Shown here: positions 51,687 to 61,661 of the stretch, piece after piece
Layout: each line of letters begins with the position of its first letter
Numbering within the stretch: the stretch's first letter is position 1
Origin: Pseudooceanicola lipolyticus
GTDB taxonomy: Bacteria > Pseudomonadota > Alphaproteobacteria > Rhodobacterales > Rhodobacteraceae
Reading direction: 5' to 3'
Assembly: GCF_002786325.1 (NCBI RefSeq)
Contig: NZ_PGTB01000005.1
Coordinates: forward strand, 1-64,000
DNA: 64,000 nt
Notes under the pieces: model-generated
What the model was told of the DNA's origin: nothing
Database searches by the model: none
The model's input: only the letters and a program-made list of their open reading frames with translations
Translations under genes and position numbers: made by a program

Positions 51687-52838
51687 ATGGCACGGTCGAC
51701 TTTTCTCAAAACTGCATGGGTTCCGCTTGCCTTGGCGGCCTCGCTTGCATCCAGCGCCGCGGTTGCCGAACCACTGAAAGCCGCGGTTGGCCTTCCGCCG
51801 AAAAATTCTACCGTCGTCAGCTATGAGGCTTTCGCGGACTACGTGGCCGAGCGGTCCGACCTGGAGATCAAGGTCTATTCGCTGTCTCTGCTCAGCATGA
51901 AGGAAACCTCGCCGGGGATCCGCGACGGGCTCGCCGATCTTGGCTTTGTTCTTCCTGTTTACTACCCGGCCGAATTTGCCGAGAGCAACCTTGTCGCCAA
52001 CCTGTCGATGCTGTCGACCGCGGGCACGCAGGTGGCCAGCCCGGGCGCCGCGATGACGGGGGCGATGACCGAGTACATCTTCTTCAACTGCCCGGAATGC
52101 CTGGCCGAGTACAAGGCACAGGGCCAGGTGTTTCTTGGCAGCATGTCAAGTGCCTCTTACGTGCTGCTGTGCAACCAACCTGTTGCCACCATCGAGGACC
52201 TGAAAGGCAAGAAGCTGAGATCCGGTTCGCCGAATTTCTCTCGCTGGGCCGAGAAATTCGGTGCCGTCGCGGTGTCGATGTCGGGCAATGATCAATACGA
52301 GGCGCTTGGCCAGGGCGTGATCGACTGCACCATGGCGGCGGTCAGCGAATTGACCAACAATTCACTCGCCGATGTCACCAAATACGTCACCCTCAGGGTG
52401 CCCGGCGGGGTTTTTGCCGGCGCGGCAACGGCCAATTTCGGCATTCCCAGCTGGCAGGGCCTTACTGATGAACAGCGTGCCGTCATCCTGGAGGCGATGT
52501 CGCTGATGCAGGCCGACATGACCCTCGGCTATCACAATCTTTCGGTGGCTGACATGGAAGCGGCGCCAGGCAAGGGTGTGGAGCTTCTTGAACCCTCTCC
52601 GGATCTCGTGGCTGAAACCGATGCCTTCGTGATGGATGACGTCAAGATCATCGAACAGCAATTCGCCACCGATTACGGCGTTGCCGACACCGGCAGGAAG
52701 GTCGCCGAGATCATGGCGCTGGTGGAAAAGTGGAAAGGCCTCACCGCCGATGCGGCCGGTGACAAGCAGGTCCTCGCCCAGGTCTACTGGGACAACATCT
52801 ATTCCAAGCTCGACCCGAAGACCTTCGGGATGGAGTGA
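51687..52838 (+). CDS. dctP: TRAP-type solute-binding protein DctP1 (island)
   Basis: This 383-residue periplasmic protein has a Sec signal peptide ending AAVAEP and the TRAP binding-protein fold (LKAAVGLPPKNSTVVSYEAF at the mature N-terminus, KGKKLRSGSPNFSRWAEKFG with the conserved Arg, QGVIDCTMAAVSEL). It carries a conserved CxxC (NCPECLAEYK) and two more cysteines shared with the two other island DctP proteins, probably disulfides. It delivers ligand to the DctQ encoded downstream and presumably to the DctM at 42371. The ATG at 51687 follows GGGAGGAA. Confidence 0.92.
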   Translation: MARSTFLKTAWVPLALAASLASSAAVAEPLKAAVGLPPKNSTVVSYEAFADYVAERSDLEIKVYSLSLLSMKETSPGIRDGLADLGFVLPVYYPAEFAESNLVANLSMLSTAGTQVASPGAAMTGAMTEYIFFNCPECLAEYKAQGQVFLGSMSSASYVLLCNQPVATIEDLKGKKLRSGSPNFSRWAEKFGAVAVSMSGNDQYEALGQGVIDCTMAAVSELTNNSLADVTKYVTLRVPGGVFAGAATANFGIPSWQGLTDEQRAVILEAMSLMQADMTLGYHNLSVADMEAAPGKGVELLEPSPDLVAETDAFVMDDVKIIEQQFATDYGVADTGRKVAEIMALVEKWKGLTADAAGDKQVLAQVYWDNIYSKLDPKTFGME

Positions 52839-52920
52839 GGCGGGGACTGGTCGGTGTCTGCAAGTCGAGCAGTTGTTTCCGAGGCCTGTGGGACAAAGCA
52901 TTGACCTTGCCCTCGTCACG

Positions 52921-52958
52921 GCCACGCAAGGGCTGGCCTCCCCGGGCCCTTGCGTGGC
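52921..52958 (+). terminator. Long stem-loop between dctP1 and dctQ
   Basis: A perfect 13-bp stem (GCCACGCAAGGGC / GCCCTTGCGTGGC) with a 12-base loop separates dctP1 from dctQ. No T-run follows. It is the strongest of the binding-protein-associated hairpins in the window and would protect the dctP1 mRNA 3' end or attenuate dctQ. Confidence 0.8.
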
Positions 52959-52994
52959 AACCTTGAACCCAAATTTCTAGGGTGGAGAACGAAT

Positions 52995-53513
52995 ATGCAA
53001 ATGATTGGTCGGGTAATGGCGGGCATGATCCGGGTGTTGACCTGGGTGGGTATGCTGGCGGTCATCCTGATGATGCTTCAGATCACCATCGACGTTGCCG
53101 GAAAATATCTGTTCAACGCCCCGATCCCGGCAACGATTTCGATGGTTTCGAATTATTACATGGTGGTGGTGGCCTTCATTCCGATTGCCTATGTCGAAAC
53201 CCGGAACGAGCACATCACCGTGGAGGTCGTGACCGAATTCCTGCCGATCAGAACACGCTATCACCTTTATTCCTGGACCTATCTGCTTTCCGCCGTTGTC
53301 TATGGTCTGCTGACCTACAAGACCTGGATGGAGGCCAACAAATCGTTCCAGGCAGGCTCGTTCATCGTAGAGCAGGGCTACAAGGTGGTGATCTGGCCGT
53401 CCTATTACCTGCTGCCGATCGGCACCGGGCTGATGACGGCGGTGCTGATCTATCGCTGGATCATCTACATCACCGGCGCGAAAAGCGGCCTGGGCGAGGT
53501 GAAAACCGTGTAG
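52995..53513 (+). CDS. dctQ: TRAP transporter small permease DctQ (island copy)
   Basis: This 172-residue four-helix membrane protein is of the DctQ type: LTWVGMLAVILMMLQITIDV, then AGKYLFNAPIPATISMVSNY, and a long central pair of hydrophobic stretches. The RNEHITVEVV segment is typical of the family. GGTGGAG precedes the ATG at 52995. It is the only small subunit gene in the island and should link the DctP proteins with DctM at 42371, unless other dctQM genes follow the third dctP beyond the right edge. Confidence 0.88.
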   Translation: MQMIGRVMAGMIRVLTWVGMLAVILMMLQITIDVAGKYLFNAPIPATISMVSNYYMVVVAFIPIAYVETRNEHITVEVVTEFLPIRTRYHLYSWTYLLSAVVYGLLTYKTWMEANKSFQAGSFIVEQGYKVVIWPSYYLLPIGTGLMTAVLIYRWIIYITGAKSGLGEVKTV

Positions 53514-53568
53514 CCGGTTCCCCCTCGCCGCACCCCTTCTGCAAGATCAACCTGCCGGGAAACCTGCC

Positions 53569-54120
53569 ATGTCACCGCGTCTGAGCGCACATGATCTGAA
53601 CAAGCTGTCCCCCCGCCAGCGGGAGATCCACGACGACATTCTGTCCCGTCGTGGGCGGGTGGGTGGACCTTTTCCGGTCTGGCTGCGCAATCCCGAACTG
53701 GCGGAATGCGCGCAGAAGCTGGGAGCCTATTGCCGCTATGACACCTGTCTGCCACCGATCCTGTCCGAACTCGCGATCCTCGTCGTGGCCGGGTATTGGG
53801 ATGCCCCGGTCGAATGGGGGATCCATGCCCCGATTGCGCGCAGGGCCGGGCTGCCCGAACAAGTGATCCTCGATATCGAGGAGGGCAGGCCGCCGCACCT
53901 GGAGGATTCGAAGGCCCGGGCGGTTTATGACTACACGAAGGAACTGCTGGCGTCCGGCCGCGTAGGTGACGCGATGCACGCGCGCGCGGTGTCCGAGCTG
54001 AGCGAAAGCGGGGTGATCGATCTGGTCGCATTGATTGGCTATTACAGCTTGGTCGCCTTCACCTTAAATGCGTTCGAGATGCCGATGCCGGAGGAGAAAC
54101 TGGGCAGTGTGAGCGGCTGA
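53569..54120 (+). CDS. Carboxymuconolactone decarboxylase-family protein lacking CxxC
   Basis: This 183-residue protein has the CMD/AhpD all-helical fold (LSELAILVVAGYWDAPVEWG ... HAPIARRAGLPEQVILDIEE) with the Glu and His of the family (EWGIH), but not the redox Cys pair of AhpD. It is therefore closer to PcaC-type lactone-binding proteins than to peroxidases. It lies between dctQ and the third BVMO. A role in lactone isomerisation or decarboxylation is possible but not shown. Confidence 0.8.
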   Translation: MSPRLSAHDLNKLSPRQREIHDDILSRRGRVGGPFPVWLRNPELAECAQKLGAYCRYDTCLPPILSELAILVVAGYWDAPVEWGIHAPIARRAGLPEQVILDIEEGRPPHLEDSKARAVYDYTKELLASGRVGDAMHARAVSELSESGVIDLVALIGYYSLVAFTLNAFEMPMPEEKLGSVSG

Positions 54121-54226
54121 AGCGCCTGGTTTGACGCGATTATTTTCCCACGGAAAATGCGCCGGGTTTTCCGCGCGACGGGAAGAAGTGAATGAAACAA
54201 GCGGCCGTGAAACGCCGCTGCACGAT

Positions 54227-54263
54227 GCCGGTCGGCCTGTACGGGGGCCGAACCGGCAGGAAA
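54227..54263 (+). repeat. Palindromic element with CCTGTACG core, upstream of BVMO3
   Basis: GCCGGTCGGCC (54227-54237) and GGCCGAACCGGC (54246-54257) form an 11-bp stem with one bulge around the loop TGTACGGG, followed by AGGAAACG. A related element with a different but still paired stem lies at 59931-59967, upstream of the aldehyde dehydrogenase gene. Confidence 0.6.
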
Positions 54264-54285
54264 CGAAGAGGAGGAGGAGCGAGAA

Positions 54286-55878
<1,593 letters not shown>

Positions 55879-55925
55879 GCCCGGCCAACCATTCGCGACA
55901 GCGCAGCATTCAGGGAGCATGAGAG

Positions 55926-56726
55926 ATGCGGCTAAAAAACAAGATCGCCATCGTGATCGGCGCGGGCCAGTCCCCCGGTGAGACGGTCGGAAACGGGCGG
56001 GCGACCTGCCTACTGTTCGCACGCGAAGGGGCGCAGGTTCTCTGCGTGGATCAGCACCTGGAACGGGCGCAGGAGACCGCCGACAAGGTCACGGCCGAGG
56101 GCGGCAGCGCCATTGCGATGCGAGCCGATGTCACGTCGGAACGCGACCTCGTCCAGATGGTCGAACGCTGCATGGAAGAGTTCGGCCGCATCGATATTCT
56201 CGACTATAATGTCGGCATCAGCCTGGCCGGTGGCGACGGCAAACTGCCCGAGGTGACCGAAGAGGCCTTTGACCGGGTGATGGCGGTGAACCTGCGGGGC
56301 AATATCATGGCCTGCAAGCACGTGGTGCCGATCATGATCGAGCAGGGCGGCGGATCGATCATCAACATTTCGTCGCTGGCGGCGATCGAGAAGAATCCGA
56401 TGGTGACCTACAAGGCCAGCAAGGCGGCGATGGTTGCCTTTACCGAGCAGTTGGCCATCACCAACGCTGCCCACGGCGTGCGCGCCAATGCAATTCTGCC
56501 CGGTCTGATGGACACGCCGATGGCCGTCGATACCCGTGCCCGCATGTGGGGGCAGAGCCGCGCCGAGGTCGAGGCGGCCCGGAACAAACGGGTGCCGCTG
56601 CGCAACCGCATGGGCACCGGCTGGGATGTGGCCTATGCCGCGCTGTACCTGGCCTCGGATGAATCCGGGTTTGTCAGCGGAATTTCCCTGCGGGTTGATG
56701 GTGCCGCGGGGGTAAATGTCGGCTAG
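55926..56726 (+). CDS. Short-chain dehydrogenase A2
   Basis: This 266-residue SDR is the paralogue of SDR-A1 (47150), of identical length. It has the same inserted cofactor loop GAGQSPGETVGNGRA, catalytic YKASK and C-terminal SGISLRVDGAAGVN. From about 56259 onward the DNA nearly matches the other copy, with about ten differences in the next 260 bases, nearly all silent. The first 330 bases differ at many silent sites. Role as for SDR-A1. Confidence 0.9.
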   Translation: MRLKNKIAIVIGAGQSPGETVGNGRATCLLFAREGAQVLCVDQHLERAQETADKVTAEGGSAIAMRADVTSERDLVQMVERCMEEFGRIDILDYNVGISLAGGDGKLPEVTEEAFDRVMAVNLRGNIMACKHVVPIMIEQGGGSIINISSLAAIEKNPMVTYKASKAAMVAFTEQLAITNAAHGVRANAILPGLMDTPMAVDTRARMWGQSRAEVEAARNKRVPLRNRMGTGWDVAYAALYLASDESGFVSGISLRVDGAAGVNVG

Positions 56727-56757
56727 AACGCGCCGCGGAACGATGAAAGAGGGCGAA

Positions 56758-57504
56758 ATGAAATTGGCAGGCAAGGTGGTGTTGGTCACCGGCGGCGGCC
56801 GGGGCATTGGCGCGGCCATTGTGCGCCGATTTGCCGCCGAAGGCGCAACGGTGGCCATAGCCGATATTGACACCCGACCAGCCGAGGCCCTGGCGGCGGA
56901 CCTGGCGGGGTCTGCGACTGGAGCGGTGTTCGCCGTCTCTCTCGATGTCACCCGTTCGGACAATTGGGAGCGTGTCATCGCGGATATTGCTGCTGCCCAT
57001 GGCGGTGTCGACGTGCTGATCAACAATGCCGGGATCTACGAGAACCTGCCCCTGGAGGAGGTCAGCGACGACGCCTGGGACCGGATGATGGAGGTCAACG
57101 CGAAGGGTCCGTTTCTGGGCGCGCGGGCGGTCATGCCCGTCATGCGCAAGCGCGGGGGCGGGGCCATCGTCAACGTTTCCTCGATGGCTGGCATCACCGG
57201 CAGCCGGGCCTCGCATTACAGTTCTTCCAAGGGTGCGGTGCGATTGCTTACCAAATCCGTCGCGCTTCTTGGCGCGCCCCTGATCCGCTGCAACTCGGTG
57301 CATCCGGGCATGGTGGAGACCGAGATGGCAAAGGCGGCGGTGGCGGCGCCGGGCGCGCGTGAACAACGCGTTGCGGCCATTCCGCTGGGTCGATTTGCGG
57401 ACCCCAGCGAAATTGCCAGCGTCGTGGTGTTCCTGGCTTCTGACGAGGCGTCCTTCATCACCGGGGCCGAAATCCCGGTGGATGGGGGAGGGGCGTTGGC
57501 ATAG
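56758..57504 (+). CDS. Short-chain dehydrogenase B2
   Basis: This 248-residue classical SDR has TGGGRGIGAAIVRRF near the N-terminus, INNAGIYENLP, and the catalytic set in NVSSMAGITG and HYSSSKGAV. It is a paralogue of SDR-B1 (47972). The ATG at 56758 has AGAGGG 5 bases before it; the ATG at 56743 is an alternative that adds five residues. It ends the BVMO3-SDR-SDR block and converges on a LysR gene. Confidence 0.92.
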   Translation: MKLAGKVVLVTGGGRGIGAAIVRRFAAEGATVAIADIDTRPAEALAADLAGSATGAVFAVSLDVTRSDNWERVIADIAAAHGGVDVLINNAGIYENLPLEEVSDDAWDRMMEVNAKGPFLGARAVMPVMRKRGGGAIVNVSSMAGITGSRASHYSSSKGAVRLLTKSVALLGAPLIRCNSVHPGMVETEMAKAAVAAPGAREQRVAAIPLGRFADPSEIASVVVFLASDEASFITGAEIPVDGGGALA

Positions 57505-57534
57505 GCGCCGCCCATTTTGCGGGCTGACGCAGGC

Positions 57535-58515
57535 CTATAGCGCGACACCTTCCAGAAGGATTGGCGTGTCCTTGGGCGGCGCCCAGCGATCGGGCGCGAG
57601 CCTGTTGCGGGCCGCCGTCTGGATCGCACGGACCATCACTTCGATTGCCGGTTTGTATTCGGCGTCGTCCTTGCGGATGATCCCCACCGGGCTGACGCTG
57701 TGCGAGGTGTCGATGGCAAGCTCTTTCAACTCGCCCGAAGCGATTTCGCGTGCAAAGACGCCTGCGGGAACCACGCTGATTGCATTGGTTTCCAGCAGGA
57801 AGGCCCGGATGAAGGCCGGCGCCATCGAGACGACCCGGTCGGGGATGTCATCGACCAGCCCGATGGAGGCGATCAGCCGGGCCACATGGGCATTGTCGCT
57901 CGGGCTGTTTTCCGGCAGCACCATGTCGTAATTCTTGAGCAGCGAGATGTCGCAGGGATGCGCGTCGGCCAGCGGATGTCCGGATCGGACGACGAAAATG
58001 AACGGCTCCACATAAAGATGTTCGAAGCTCATGCCGACCATCTCGTCGAGGGCGGGCATGTGGCCGACGACAAGGTCGATGGTGTCTTCCTGCAGCTTCT
58101 CGACCAGATACCGCAACGGCCCGGTCGAGATCTTGACGATGGCGGTCTGGACTTCACGTTGCACCAGGTTGACCGCGGCCGGCAAGAGACCGGTCTCGCT
58201 GGAGGGCATGGCCCCGACATGGACATGCCATTCAAGCCGGGAATGGGCCGCCATCACCGTATCGACCGCGCGGTCGAGCTCCATCAGGCAGGCGGCCGCG
58301 CGCGGCATGAAAACCTCGCCCTGAATCGTCAGCTTGGCGCCGCCCCGGCCCCGTTCGATCAGGCGGGTTCCAAGAATACTTTCCAGTTCTTTCAAGGTCT
58401 TGGTGACGGCTGGCTGGCTCAGGGACAGCACTTCGGAGGCGGCGCTGATGCCACCGGAGCGGAACACCGCCATGAAACACCTGAGGTGCCGAAGTTTAAG
58501 GCGATTGGCAGCCAT
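57535..58515 (-). CDS. LysR-family transcriptional regulator
   Basis: This 326-residue LysR protein has the helix-turn-helix SAASEVLSLSQPAVTKTLKE (about residues 19-38) and a C-terminal ligand domain (VQTAIVKISTGPLRYLVEKL). It resembles GbpR/PcaQ-type regulators of sugar-acid and aromatic catabolism. It is divergent from dctP2 with about 100 bases between the starts. It is the only regulator encoded in the island and therefore the best candidate controller of it. Confidence 0.92.
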   Translation of the reverse strand: MAANRLKLRHLRCFMAVFRSGGISAASEVLSLSQPAVTKTLKELESILGTRLIERGRGGAKLTIQGEVFMPRAAACLMELDRAVDTVMAAHSRLEWHVHVGAMPSSETGLLPAAVNLVQREVQTAIVKISTGPLRYLVEKLQEDTIDLVVGHMPALDEMVGMSFEHLYVEPFIFVVRSGHPLADAHPCDISLLKNYDMVLPENSPSDNAHVARLIASIGLVDDIPDRVVSMAPAFIRAFLLETNAISVVPAGVFAREIASGELKELAIDTSHSVSPVGIIRKDDAEYKPAIEVMVRAIQTAARNRLAPDRWAPPKDTPILLEGVAL

Positions 58516-58617
58516 TATATTACCTTTTATATAGGTAATTCCTAAATATTTTCATGTTACATAAAAAAATCACTAATCTATTGTTGTGTCAAGCAGCACA
58601 ACATTGGGAGGAGAACA
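58516..58617. promoter_or_regulatory. Divergent lysR-dctP2 regulatory region
   Basis: This very AT-rich gap contains three signals. ATTACC-N9-GGTAAT (58519-58539) has LysR-site layout. TTCAT-N4-CATAAA (58551-58565) is the shared downstream TRAP box, 58 bases before the dctP2 ATG. TGTTGTG-N8-CACAACA (58582-58603) is a perfect inverted repeat directly before the ribosome site and could be an operator or a small mRNA hairpin. TATTACC-TTTT at 58518 matches the upstream TRAP box with one extra base but also overlaps the lysR ribosome site. Confidence 0.6.
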
Positions 58618-59757
58618 ATGGCACTGCGATCACTACTCACGGCTATTTCCATTGCGGCGGTAGGTCTGCCCGCAACGGTCGTTGTGGCCAAGGATCTGAC
58701 ACTGGCGGTGGGGGTCGGGCCGAAAAACTCGATCACCCACACGATGCAGGGCTTTGCCGATTACATGGCCGAGCACACCGACATCAATATCAAGGTCTAT
58801 CCGCTATCCCTGTTGAACCTGAAGGAGACCCCTCCGGGCCTGCGCGACGGTCTGGCTGATATCGGTTTCGTTCTCACACCCTACTATCCGGCCGAGTTTT
58901 CCGAAACCAACCTGGCCGCCAATCTCGGCATGCTTTCCACCGCTGGCGTGCAGGTGGACAGCCCCGGCGCCGCGATCGCCGGGGCGCTTTCGGAATATGT
59001 GTTCAACTGCGAGGAATGCCTCGCCGAATTCAAGGACGAGAACCAAGTCTATCTCGGCAGCGGCATCGGGTCGACCTACATGATGCTGTGCACCTCGCCG
59101 GTGCAGACGATGGAGGACATCAAGGGCAAGAAGTTCCGCTCTGGAGCCGACAACTTTTCGCGTTGGGCAGAGCATTTCGGCGGGATTGCCGTGTCGCTGC
59201 CGGGCAACGATCAGTACGAGGCCATGTCGCAAGGCGTCATCGACTGCACGATGGCATCGGCGACCGAACTGACCAACTATTCGCTCTTCGACGTGACCAA
59301 GTCGGTCACTGTGGGCATTCCCGGCGGCAACTTTGCCGGGGTGGCGACCAATAACTTCAACAGCGATGTCTGGAAAAGCCTGACCGACGACGAGCGCAAG
59401 GCCGCCTTGATGGCGTCTGCCCGTTCGGCGGCGGACCTGACCTGGCGGTATTACATGGACTCGCAGCGCGACCTCGAGGCCGCCCCCGGCAAGGGCATCC
59501 AGGTGATCGAACCCGCCGCGGATGTTAAGGCCGAGTCCGATGCCTTCGTCATGGCCGATCTCAAGGTGATCGAGGATCAGTTTACCACGGGCTACGGCCT
59601 CAGCGACGTGGGGCCGAAGATCGCCGAATTCAGCCGGCTTGTCGACAAGTGGAAGACGCTGACCGCCGAGATCGGCGGCGACCAGGAAGCGCTTGCAAAA
59701 GTATACTGGGACGAGGTGTTTTCGAAAGTCGATCCGTCAACTTACGGCATGAACTGA
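58618..59757 (+). CDS. dctP: TRAP-type solute-binding protein DctP2 (island)
   Basis: This 379-residue periplasmic protein has an N-terminal signal ending VVVAKD. It is similar to DctP1: KDLTLAVGVGPKNSITHTMQ, KGKKFRSGADNFSRWAEHFG, QGVIDCTMASATEL. The CxxC (NCEECLAEFK) and other cysteines are conserved. It is monocistronic, with a strong terminator after it, so it must share membrane subunits encoded elsewhere. A different ligand from DctP1 is likely, because binding-site residues around the Arg differ. Ribosome site GGGAGGAG. Confidence 0.92.
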   Translation: MALRSLLTAISIAAVGLPATVVVAKDLTLAVGVGPKNSITHTMQGFADYMAEHTDINIKVYPLSLLNLKETPPGLRDGLADIGFVLTPYYPAEFSETNLAANLGMLSTAGVQVDSPGAAIAGALSEYVFNCEECLAEFKDENQVYLGSGIGSTYMMLCTSPVQTMEDIKGKKFRSGADNFSRWAEHFGGIAVSLPGNDQYEAMSQGVIDCTMASATELTNYSLFDVTKSVTVGIPGGNFAGVATNNFNSDVWKSLTDDERKAALMASARSAADLTWRYYMDSQRDLEAAPGKGIQVIEPAADVKAESDAFVMADLKVIEDQFTTGYGLSDVGPKIAEFSRLVDKWKTLTAEIGGDQEALAKVYWDEVFSKVDPSTYGMN

Positions 59758-59793
59758 TCGGAACGGCGACAGAGCTCCGGACAAGGATCCGGC

Positions 59794-59829
59794 AGGCCGA
59801 CCGCAGCGTGCTGCGGTCGGCCTTTTTTG
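59794..59829 (+). terminator. Rho-independent terminator after dctP2
   Basis: GGCCGACCGCAG (59795-59806) pairs perfectly with CTGCGGTCGGCC (59811-59822) across a 4-base loop and is followed by six T. It lies 38 bases beyond the dctP2 stop and makes dctP2 a single-gene transcript. Confidence 0.94.
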
Positions 59830-59930
59830 TTTCGTGGCCAGCAGGGGTGCCGAGAGCAACGGGCGGCAGCCGAGTTCCGCCGCACGGGAAAGTCGACTGA
59901 CGGCGGGTTGAGATCTTTCCCCGAACCGGT
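59830..59930. other. Gap between the dctP2 terminator and the aldehyde dehydrogenase control region
   Basis: This is part of a 331-base stretch without genes (59758-60088). I see no structure in this segment; the flanking parts hold the terminator, a palindromic element and an operator-like repeat, listed separately. Confidence 0.4.
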
Positions 59931-59967
59931 TGCCGGCCTGTACGAGGCCCGAATGGCAGGGAATACG
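59931..59967 (+). repeat. Palindromic element with CCTGTACG core, upstream of the aldehyde dehydrogenase gene
   Basis: TGCC-GGCCT-GTACG-AGGCC-CGAA-TGGCA folds as two stacked stems (GGCCT/AGGCC and TGCC/GGCA) and continues AGGGAATACG. It corresponds to the element at 54227-54263: the core GGCCTGTACG and the flank GCAGG are kept, whereas the stem bases changed on both sides. Confidence 0.6.
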
Positions 59968-59989
59968 TGACCGCGAATTGTCAGATTTA

Positions 59990-60006
59990 CATAACGGGTC
60001 GTTATG
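59990..60006. promoter_or_regulatory. CATAACG-N3-CGTTATG operator-like repeat
   Basis: A perfect 7-bp inverted repeat, 83 bases before the aldehyde dehydrogenase start. Its half-site CATAACG is the same heptamer found in the shared TRAP box at 51627 and 63388, so one regulator could control both the dehydrogenase and the transporter genes. Confidence 0.55.
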
Positions 60007-60088
60007 CGGCTTCTACGTTAAATCAATTGATGAAAGCATGCCTAAGTTGCTATTTTTTAAGCGATTTCCACAAGAAAATGGCAAGCAT

Positions 60089-61525
60089 ATGTTGGACTAC
60101 CCGGACCTCAAACTGCTGATCAACGGGGAGTGGCGGACAACCTCCGAAACCAACCCTGTGGTAAACCCCGTGGACGAGTCGGTGATCGGCAGCACACCCG
60201 TCGCGAGCAAGTCGGACATGGATGATGCCCTGGCCGCCGCCGAAGCCGGTTTCAAAGTTTGGAGCCGCACCCCGGCCGGCGCGCGCGCCGACGTGCTGAT
60301 GCGTGCGGCAGATATCATCCGCGAACGTGTGGACGAGATCGCTCTCAGCAACACCTTGGATATGGGAAAACCGCTGGGCGACAGCCGCGCCGAGGTGCTG
60401 CGCTGTGGCAAGATCCTGGAATGGGATGCCGCGGAATCGCTGCGATTGTACGGGCGTGTGATCGAAGGGCCGGAGGGGTATCGCAACACCGTCTTGCGTC
60501 GGCCGATCGGGCCGGTGGTGGCGTTTTCGACCTGGAATTTCCCGGTCAGCACCGCGATGCGCAAGATCGCCTCGGCGCTGGCCGCCGGCTGTTCGCTGAT
60601 CCTGAAGGCACCGGAAGACACGCCTTCGGGGGCATTCCAGGTGGCGCGCGTGTTCCAGGAGGCCGGGCTTCCCGACGGCGTGCTCAACCTGCTCTACGGG
60701 GTGCCCGAGGACGTTTCGGCCTACCTGATCCCGCAGGACAGCGTTCGTCTTGTTACCTTCACCGGATCCACCGCTGTGGGCCATCTGCTCAACAAGATGG
60801 CTGCCGACCACATGAAGCCGGTGCTGATGGAACTCGGCGGCCATGCGCCAGTGCTCGTCTGCGACGATGTCGACCCGGTACGGGTGGCCGAGCTCGGCGC
60901 CGCGCGCAAATATCGCAATTCAGGCCAGGTCTGTACCTCGCCGACCCGCTTCTACGTCGCGGAAGGCCATATCGACAGCTTCACCGAAAGCTTTTTGGCC
61001 AAGGCCAGATCGGTCAGGGTGGGCAGCGGGCTGGATACGGGTACCGAGATGGGCCCCCTGGTGCATGCGCGCCGGGTCGAGGCGATGACCGATCTTGTTA
61101 CCGATGCACTGGATCATGGCGCCGAGCTGAAGTTGGGCGGTAAGCGCATGGGCAACAAGGGGTTCTTTTTCGAGCCTACGGTCCTTGCCAATGTCCCCGA
61201 CAGCGCCCGGATCATGCGGGAAGAGCCCTTCGGGCCGATCGCCATCCTCAACACCATGGCATCGCTTGACGACGGGATCGCCAAAGCCAACCAGCTTCCT
61301 TTCGGTCTTGCGGCCTATGGGTTCACCAATTCGGCGGCCAATATAGACCGTATGGTCGCCGAGGTGGAAGCCGGACAGCTTTCGCTCAACACTTTCGACA
61401 CGTCGCTGCCCGAAACGCCGTTTGGCGGTGTCAAATCCAGCGGCTTTGGCCGCGAGGGCGGGGCGGAAGGCCTGACCCACTATACCGTGGTGAAGAATGT
61501 CGGCCACAAGTCGGTGATTGGCTGA
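60089..61525 (+). CDS. NAD(P)-dependent aldehyde dehydrogenase (GabD-like)
   Basis: This 478-residue dehydrogenase has the full family pattern: cofactor segment FSTWNFPVST, TFTGSTAVGH, catalytic Glu in LMELGGHAP (about residue 250) and catalytic Cys in SGQVCTSPTR (about residue 285), and the C-terminal PFGGVKSSGFGREGG. It resembles succinate-semialdehyde-type enzymes. In the island it would oxidise an omega-oxoacid (such as 6-oxohexanoate) to a diacid. I start it at 60089, where family similarity begins; an ATG at 60038 in the same frame is possible. The ribosome site is weak. Confidence 0.9.
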   Translation: MLDYPDLKLLINGEWRTTSETNPVVNPVDESVIGSTPVASKSDMDDALAAAEAGFKVWSRTPAGARADVLMRAADIIRERVDEIALSNTLDMGKPLGDSRAEVLRCGKILEWDAAESLRLYGRVIEGPEGYRNTVLRRPIGPVVAFSTWNFPVSTAMRKIASALAAGCSLILKAPEDTPSGAFQVARVFQEAGLPDGVLNLLYGVPEDVSAYLIPQDSVRLVTFTGSTAVGHLLNKMAADHMKPVLMELGGHAPVLVCDDVDPVRVAELGAARKYRNSGQVCTSPTRFYVAEGHIDSFTESFLAKARSVRVGSGLDTGTEMGPLVHARRVEAMTDLVTDALDHGAELKLGGKRMGNKGFFFEPTVLANVPDSARIMREEPFGPIAILNTMASLDDGIAKANQLPFGLAAYGFTNSAANIDRMVAEVEAGQLSLNTFDTSLPETPFGGVKSSGFGREGGAEGLTHYTVVKNVGHKSVIG

Positions 61526-61533
61526 AACGGCTT

Positions 61534-61564
61534 ACTGCCGCGGGCCATGTGGCGCCGCGGCAGT
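61534..61564. terminator. Hairpin between convergent aldehyde dehydrogenase and CoA-transferase genes
   Basis: ACTGCCGCGG (61534-61543) and CCGCGGCAGT (61555-61564) form a perfect 10-bp stem, with GCC/GGC pairing in the loop. It starts 9 bases beyond the dehydrogenase stop and lies about 100 bases beyond the CoA-transferase stop. There is no T-run, yet its placement fits a terminator. Confidence 0.6.
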
Positions 61565-61661
61565 TCGCGATCCAGGGCCGGGCGGGATTTGGATCGCGCT
61601 GCGAAACCAATCGGGATGTCACCGCTCCGAACACCGCGGCCCGGACGGCGGCACCGCCGGT

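Noticed and set aside
53569..54120. Second AhpD peroxidase
   Set aside because: The fold fits the family but the redox CxxC pair is absent, unlike the protein at 29880-30443.
58518..58528. Upstream TRAP box before dctP2 counted as a full fourth example
   Set aside because: The match needs one extra base and overlaps the ribosome site of the lysR gene, so the resemblance may be chance. Only the downstream box is counted as firm in this copy.
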